Below are positions 15,560 through 17,545 of a DNA stretch of 17,545 nucleotides, in pieces (positions within the stretch are counted from its first letter, which is position 1; the number at the start of each line of letters is the position of its first letter). The translations under genes were made by a program, and so were the position numbers. The stretch covers positions 1 to 17,545 of the forward strand of contig JAHAEW010000069.1 of assembly GCA_018374635.1 (NCBI GenBank), in the 5' to 3' direction. The notes under the pieces are model-generated. The model made no database searches. It worked only from the letters and a program-made list of their open reading frames with translations, and was not told where the DNA came from. The stretch is from Clostridiales bacterium (GTDB taxonomy: Bacteria; Bacillota; Clostridia; Oscillospirales; Oscillospiraceae).

Positions 15560-15699
15560 TCACCGTATTTGCCACGCGCCCCCGGCGACGGGAATATTGC
15601 AGGCCGCCCTTGGCAGGGCTGTCAAAACTCCGCAGCGTCGCTCTGGGCGTGCGCCGCAGGGTTCCCCCTCTGACGTGGGAGGTCGTTACGAAAGTCTCA
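15560..15699. other. GC-rich non-coding block with small dyads
   Basis: About 140 bases of GC-rich sequence inside an otherwise AT-richer module. A small stem is visible: GCCCT/AGGGC at 15606-15619. No convincing protein is encoded on either strand. It sits between two minus-strand ORFs of the mobile module, a position that could hold an oriT or a structured RNA, but no known nic motif is recognised. Confidence 0.35.
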
Positions 15700-15918
15700 T
15701 TATGCCCCCACGCTGTCGTCGCGCCCGGTGTGCCATGCCGGGTCTAAGGACTGCGTAGATCGCTCGGCCAGCTTGTCCATCACCTCCCAAAGCTGGCTGT
15801 CATGGCGGCGCTCCTTACGTCGCTGTTCACGCGGGGTTGTACCTGCAATACCGTGTATTCACTTGTAGAAGGAAATGAGGAAAGTGTGTCCTTCACTAAG
15901 CACGTAAAAACACCCCAT
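15700..15918 (-). pseudogene. Small ORF interrupted by one in-frame TGA
   Basis: ATG 15918 lies 3 bases after the sigma gene's TAA, so it could be translated by reinitiation. It reads 19 residues (MGCFYVLSEGHTFLISFYK), meets TGA at 15861-15859, and then stays open in the same frame for 52 more residues. This second part is strongly basic and then helical (REQRRKERRHDSQLWEVMDK), ending DDSVGA and TAA at 15702-15700. Either the gene carries a nonsense mutation, or the first part is a leader peptide and the second part a remnant, or TGA is read through. I do not recognise the protein. Its neighbours suggest an accessory function of the recombination module. Confidence 0.4.
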
Positions 15919-15921
15919 TTG

Positions 15922-16398
15922 TTAAGTCATTTCGAGCATCTTTTCGACTTTTTTTCTTGTAGCGCGAAGGGCGAGAGATATTCCGGCCTTTGACACCCCT
16001 TCAATCGCTGCAATCTCAGTAACACTTTTGCCTTCGGCGTAGTGCATCCATAGGCGGCGGAACTGTGTCGTGCTCAAACAGCTTTTGATCTTTGCCATGA
16101 GCACAGCACAGTTTTCCTCCTTGCCTGCCTGCTCAATACCTCTCAGCAGTAACTCCTCTGCGGATGGCTCCATAGAATCTATCCGCTCATCCAGTGGCAG
16201 GCAGTTATCATAGAAACCGCGTCCGGCCTTATCCATCTGATGGTAGTTCCGGTCAGACCATTCCTTCCACTTCCGAAAGTCCGCCTCAGAGGAGAAGTCT
16301 GCACGAGTTAAGTAAACATGTGCGTCTGTCACGCTCTTGCACACGATGGAATCGGGGTATCGCTTATTCAATGCGTAGTCGCTTTTTCTATCAAACAC
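15922..16398 (-). CDS. Sigma-70-like (region 4) regulator of the recombinase module
   Basis: A 158-residue protein from GTG 16398. GGAGG lies just upstream, but in the same frame the bases before it still encode family-like residues (RYIVFDRKSDYALNK), so relatives may start a few codons earlier, at a methionine that is TGG here. An ATG at 16437 without a ribosome site is an alternative. The N-terminal part is the YIVFD...LTRADF...KWKEWSDRNYHQ pattern common in Clostridial mobile elements. The C-terminal 45 residues form a sigma region 4-type helix-turn-helix (FRRLWMHYAEGKSVTEIAAI ... ISLALRATRKKVEKML). It probably binds DNA and controls element genes. It lies upstream of the recombinase in the same orientation. 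Confidence 0.7.
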   Translation of the reverse strand: MFDRKSDYALNKRYPDSIVCKSVTDAHVYLTRADFSSEADFRKWKEWSDRNYHQMDKAGRGFYDNCLPLDERIDSMEPSAEELLLRGIEQAGKEENCAVLMAKIKSCLSTTQFRRLWMHYAEGKSVTEIAAIEGVSKAGISLALRATRKKVEKMLEMT

Positions 16399-16470
16399 AA
16401 TATACCTCCAATCTAAGTTGCCAACACATCTCAGCATCGGAATTGGAGGCGGTGATCTACACCCTGGATA

Positions 16471-16499
16471 AAAATATTCTTTATGACTAACAGCCACAA
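16471..16499 (-). promoter_or_regulatory. Possible promoter for the sigma-like gene
   Basis: On the minus strand TTGTGG (16499-16494) and TATTTT (16476-16471) are 17 bases apart. Both are imperfect matches to -35 and -10 boxes. It lies just downstream of the terminator at 16508-16551, where a new transcript would be expected. Confidence 0.25.
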
Positions 16500-16507
16500 T
16501 ATAACAA

Positions 16508-16551
16508 AAAAAAGTAGGTGGCCATATATTTATGTGGCCACCTACTTTTTT
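16508..16551. terminator. Bidirectional intrinsic terminator
   Basis: Perfect 17-base inverted repeats (16508-16524 and 16535-16551; core GTAGGTGGCCA) flank a 10-base loop, with an A-run on one side and a T-run on the other. It works as a terminator on either strand and most likely ends the glycosyltransferase-gtrA transcript coming from the right. The AT-rich stretch 16552-16636 holds nothing else I can identify. Confidence 0.88.
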
Positions 16552-16636
16552 GATTATTATATATCATAAAAAGAATCTAAATTCTGAAAACAACACCAAT
16601 CATTAAATTGCATACAAAATTTTCAATTAGTATCTA

Positions 16637-17035
16637 TTACCTTTTGAATGCAAAAAAGCGCTGTCCGAAGTAGTTGAGGGCGGTGTAGAGCGCCATACCA
16701 CCCAGCTTGGTAAGCCGCTCCTGCCAGAGCGGGGAGAGGGCGGTGCGGCCCAGCACCCACCCGGCGATGGGCTGGGCCAGGGCGTAGGCCACCACATAGC
16801 AGACCGCCACGTTGACGGCGAACTTGACCGCCGAACGCAGAAGGGTCTCCTCGCTCTGAAAGGTGAAGTGCCGGTTGAGGAAAAAGCTCATCACCGCCCC
16901 GGCCACATAGGCGATGGCGGTGGAGGGCCAGTAGCCCAGCCCCTCCAGCAGGAACATGAGCACCATGGACAGCAGGGTGTTCCCCACCCCCACCAGCAGG
17001 AACCTGGGGATGCTCTTGTCAATCAGCTTCGCCAT
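16637..17035 (-). CDS. GtrA-like four-helix membrane protein
   Basis: A 132-residue protein. ATG 17035 has GGAGG 6 bases upstream and overlaps the end of the glycosyltransferase gene by 17 bases. The start FLLVGVGNTLLSMVLMFLL, the segment AIAYVAGAVMSFFLNRHFTF with its conserved N-R-x-F-T-F, and the end YFGQRFFAFKR fit the GtrA family. Four hydrophobic helices are visible. GtrA-like proteins help move lipid-linked sugars across the membrane for wall or surface polysaccharide glycosylation; the partner is the adjacent glycosyltransferase. It is chromosomal in character, GC-rich, and apparently complete. Confidence 0.88.
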   Translation of the reverse strand: MAKLIDKSIPRFLLVGVGNTLLSMVLMFLLEGLGYWPSTAIAYVAGAVMSFFLNRHFTFQSEETLLRSAVKFAVNVAVCYVVAYALAQPIAGWVLGRTALSPLWQERLTKLGGMALYTALNYFGQRFFAFKR

Positions 17036-17545
17036 GCGCATCCTCCAGCACCTCACGGATCAGGAAGCGGGGCCGCCCCTTGGTCTCCAGGTAGATTTTC
17101 CCGATATACTCGCCGATCACCCCCAGGGAGAGGAGGATCAGCCCGCCGATGGCCCACACCGAGCAGATCACGCTGGCCCAGCCGATGACCGTGTCCCCGC
17201 CCGCCCAGCGGACGATGGAGTAGATCAGCATGAGGAGGCTCACGGCAAAGATAAGGAATCCCAGGCCGGTGATGTAGCGGATGGGCTTGACGGACAGTGA
17301 GGTGATGCCCTCCATGGCGAAGGAGAGCATCTTCTTGAGGGGGTACTTGCTCTCCCCGGCGAACCGCTCCCCCCGCTCGTACTCCACGGTGCCGGTGCGG
17401 TAGCCGATCATGGGCACGATGCCCCGCAGGAACAGGTTGACCTCCTTGAACTGGGCCAGCCCCTCCAGCGCCCGCCGGGACATGAGGCGGTAGTCGGCGT
17501 GGTTGAACACCGTCTCCGCCCCCATGAAATTCATCACCCGGTAGA
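17019..17545 (-). CDS. GT2 polyprenyl-phosphate glycosyltransferase, C-terminal part
   Basis: The gene begins beyond the right edge; 175 codons are inside the window. The visible part has NHADYRLMSRRAL and FLRGIVPMIGYRT, then GESKYPLKKMLSFA (the RxxGxSKY-like signature of GtrB/DPM1-type enzymes), followed by two membrane helices (about VSLLMLIYSIVRW and VWAIGGLILLSLGVIG) and the conserved tail GEYIGKIYLETKGRPRFLI. These enzymes transfer a sugar from a nucleotide donor to undecaprenyl phosphate at the inner face of the membrane. The catalytic N-terminal domain cannot be seen. It forms an overlapping operon with gtrA. Confidence 0.88.
   Translation of the reverse strand, partial: YRVMNFMGAETVFNHADYRLMSRRALEGLAQFKEVNLFLRGIVPMIGYRTGTVEYERGERFAGESKYPLKKMLSFAMEGITSLSVKPIRYITGLGFLIFAVSLLMLIYSIVRWAGGDTVIGWASVICSVWAIGGLILLSLGVIGEYIGKIYLETKGRPRFLIREVLEDAHGEAD

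Larger units (their letters stand above)
13556..16500 (-). mobile_element. Serine-recombinase module of a second mobile element
   Basis: Recombinase, 42-residue ORF, leader, interrupted small ORF and sigma-like gene are all on the minus strand and AT-richer than the flanking DNA. The left border is the helicase junction; the right border lies somewhere between the sigma gene start and the terminator at 16508. No cargo or mobilisation gene remains. Confidence 0.6.

Noticed and set aside
15543..15758. 71-codon plus-strand ORF (starts MFTISIHRICHAPP)
   Set aside because: It has no ribosome site, a composition biased by the GC-rich block, and it runs antisense to the better-supported minus-strand small ORF.
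13549..16545. GGCC(C)ACCT similarity between the helicase junction and the right-hand terminator as possible element ends
   Set aside because: The right copy is part of the perfect terminator stem, and no helicase sequence follows it, so the pair does not behave like attachment sites.
1..17545. CRISPR arrays, tRNA or rRNA genes
   Set aside because: No regularly spaced long repeats, cloverleaf-like sequence or rRNA motifs were seen by eye. The 12-base GTTGTCG repeats are too short and close for CRISPR.

Overview
The window looks like chromosome of a GC-rich gut Clostridium-type Firmicute (Oscillospiraceae/Lachnospiraceae-like; inferred from gene families, codon use and strong AGGAGG-type ribosome sites; the species is not determinable). 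Most of it is a fragment of an integrative conjugative element (ICE), patched at both ends with pieces of other mobile elements.

Layout. 1-245: an AT-richer region with a cluster of GTTGTC words in both orientations. 246-443: tnpW, a small transposon protein. 488-1156: the 3' remnant of an ICE topoisomerase III gene, cut off at its 5' side. 1149-1508: a cysteine-rich VLP-family protein, coupled to it. 1511-1677: a leader with nested inverted repeats ending in an intrinsic terminator placed just before the next gene. 1699-4377: an 892-residue ArdC-like polyvalent protein with an HEITH metallopeptidase motif and YodL/DUF4316-like C-terminal domains. 4380-4595: a TTRAP-type transposon-transfer-assisting protein. 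4659-13841: a giant DNA methyltransferase-SNF2 helicase. Nested in another frame inside that gene, 5434-5793 encodes TnpV.

At about 13,545-13,570 the helicase gene changes abruptly into lower-GC DNA. This carries, all on the minus strand, a large serine recombinase (13382-15268), a 42-residue ORF that starts with TTG (15314-15442), a promoter-plus-hairpin leader, a small ORF interrupted by an in-frame TGA (15700-15918), and a sigma-70-like regulator (15922-16398). The missing helicase 3' end does not reappear. After a strong bidirectional terminator (16508-16551) come ordinary chromosomal genes on the minus strand: a GtrA-like membrane protein and the C-terminal part of a GT2 glycosyltransferase that runs off the window.

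How it fits together. The central block resembles the part of Clostridial ICEs that processes and protects transferred DNA: topoisomerase, ArdC-like protein, and a methyltransferase-helicase with the architecture of phage P1 DarB. It lacks relaxase, coupling protein and type IV secretion genes in this window and is broken at both ends, so here it is probably a relic or an element disrupted by a second one. The most notable point is the tnpV gene overprinted on the disordered linker of the giant helicase. The second is the chimeric helicase/recombinase junction, where each gene borrows a tail from the antisense of the other.
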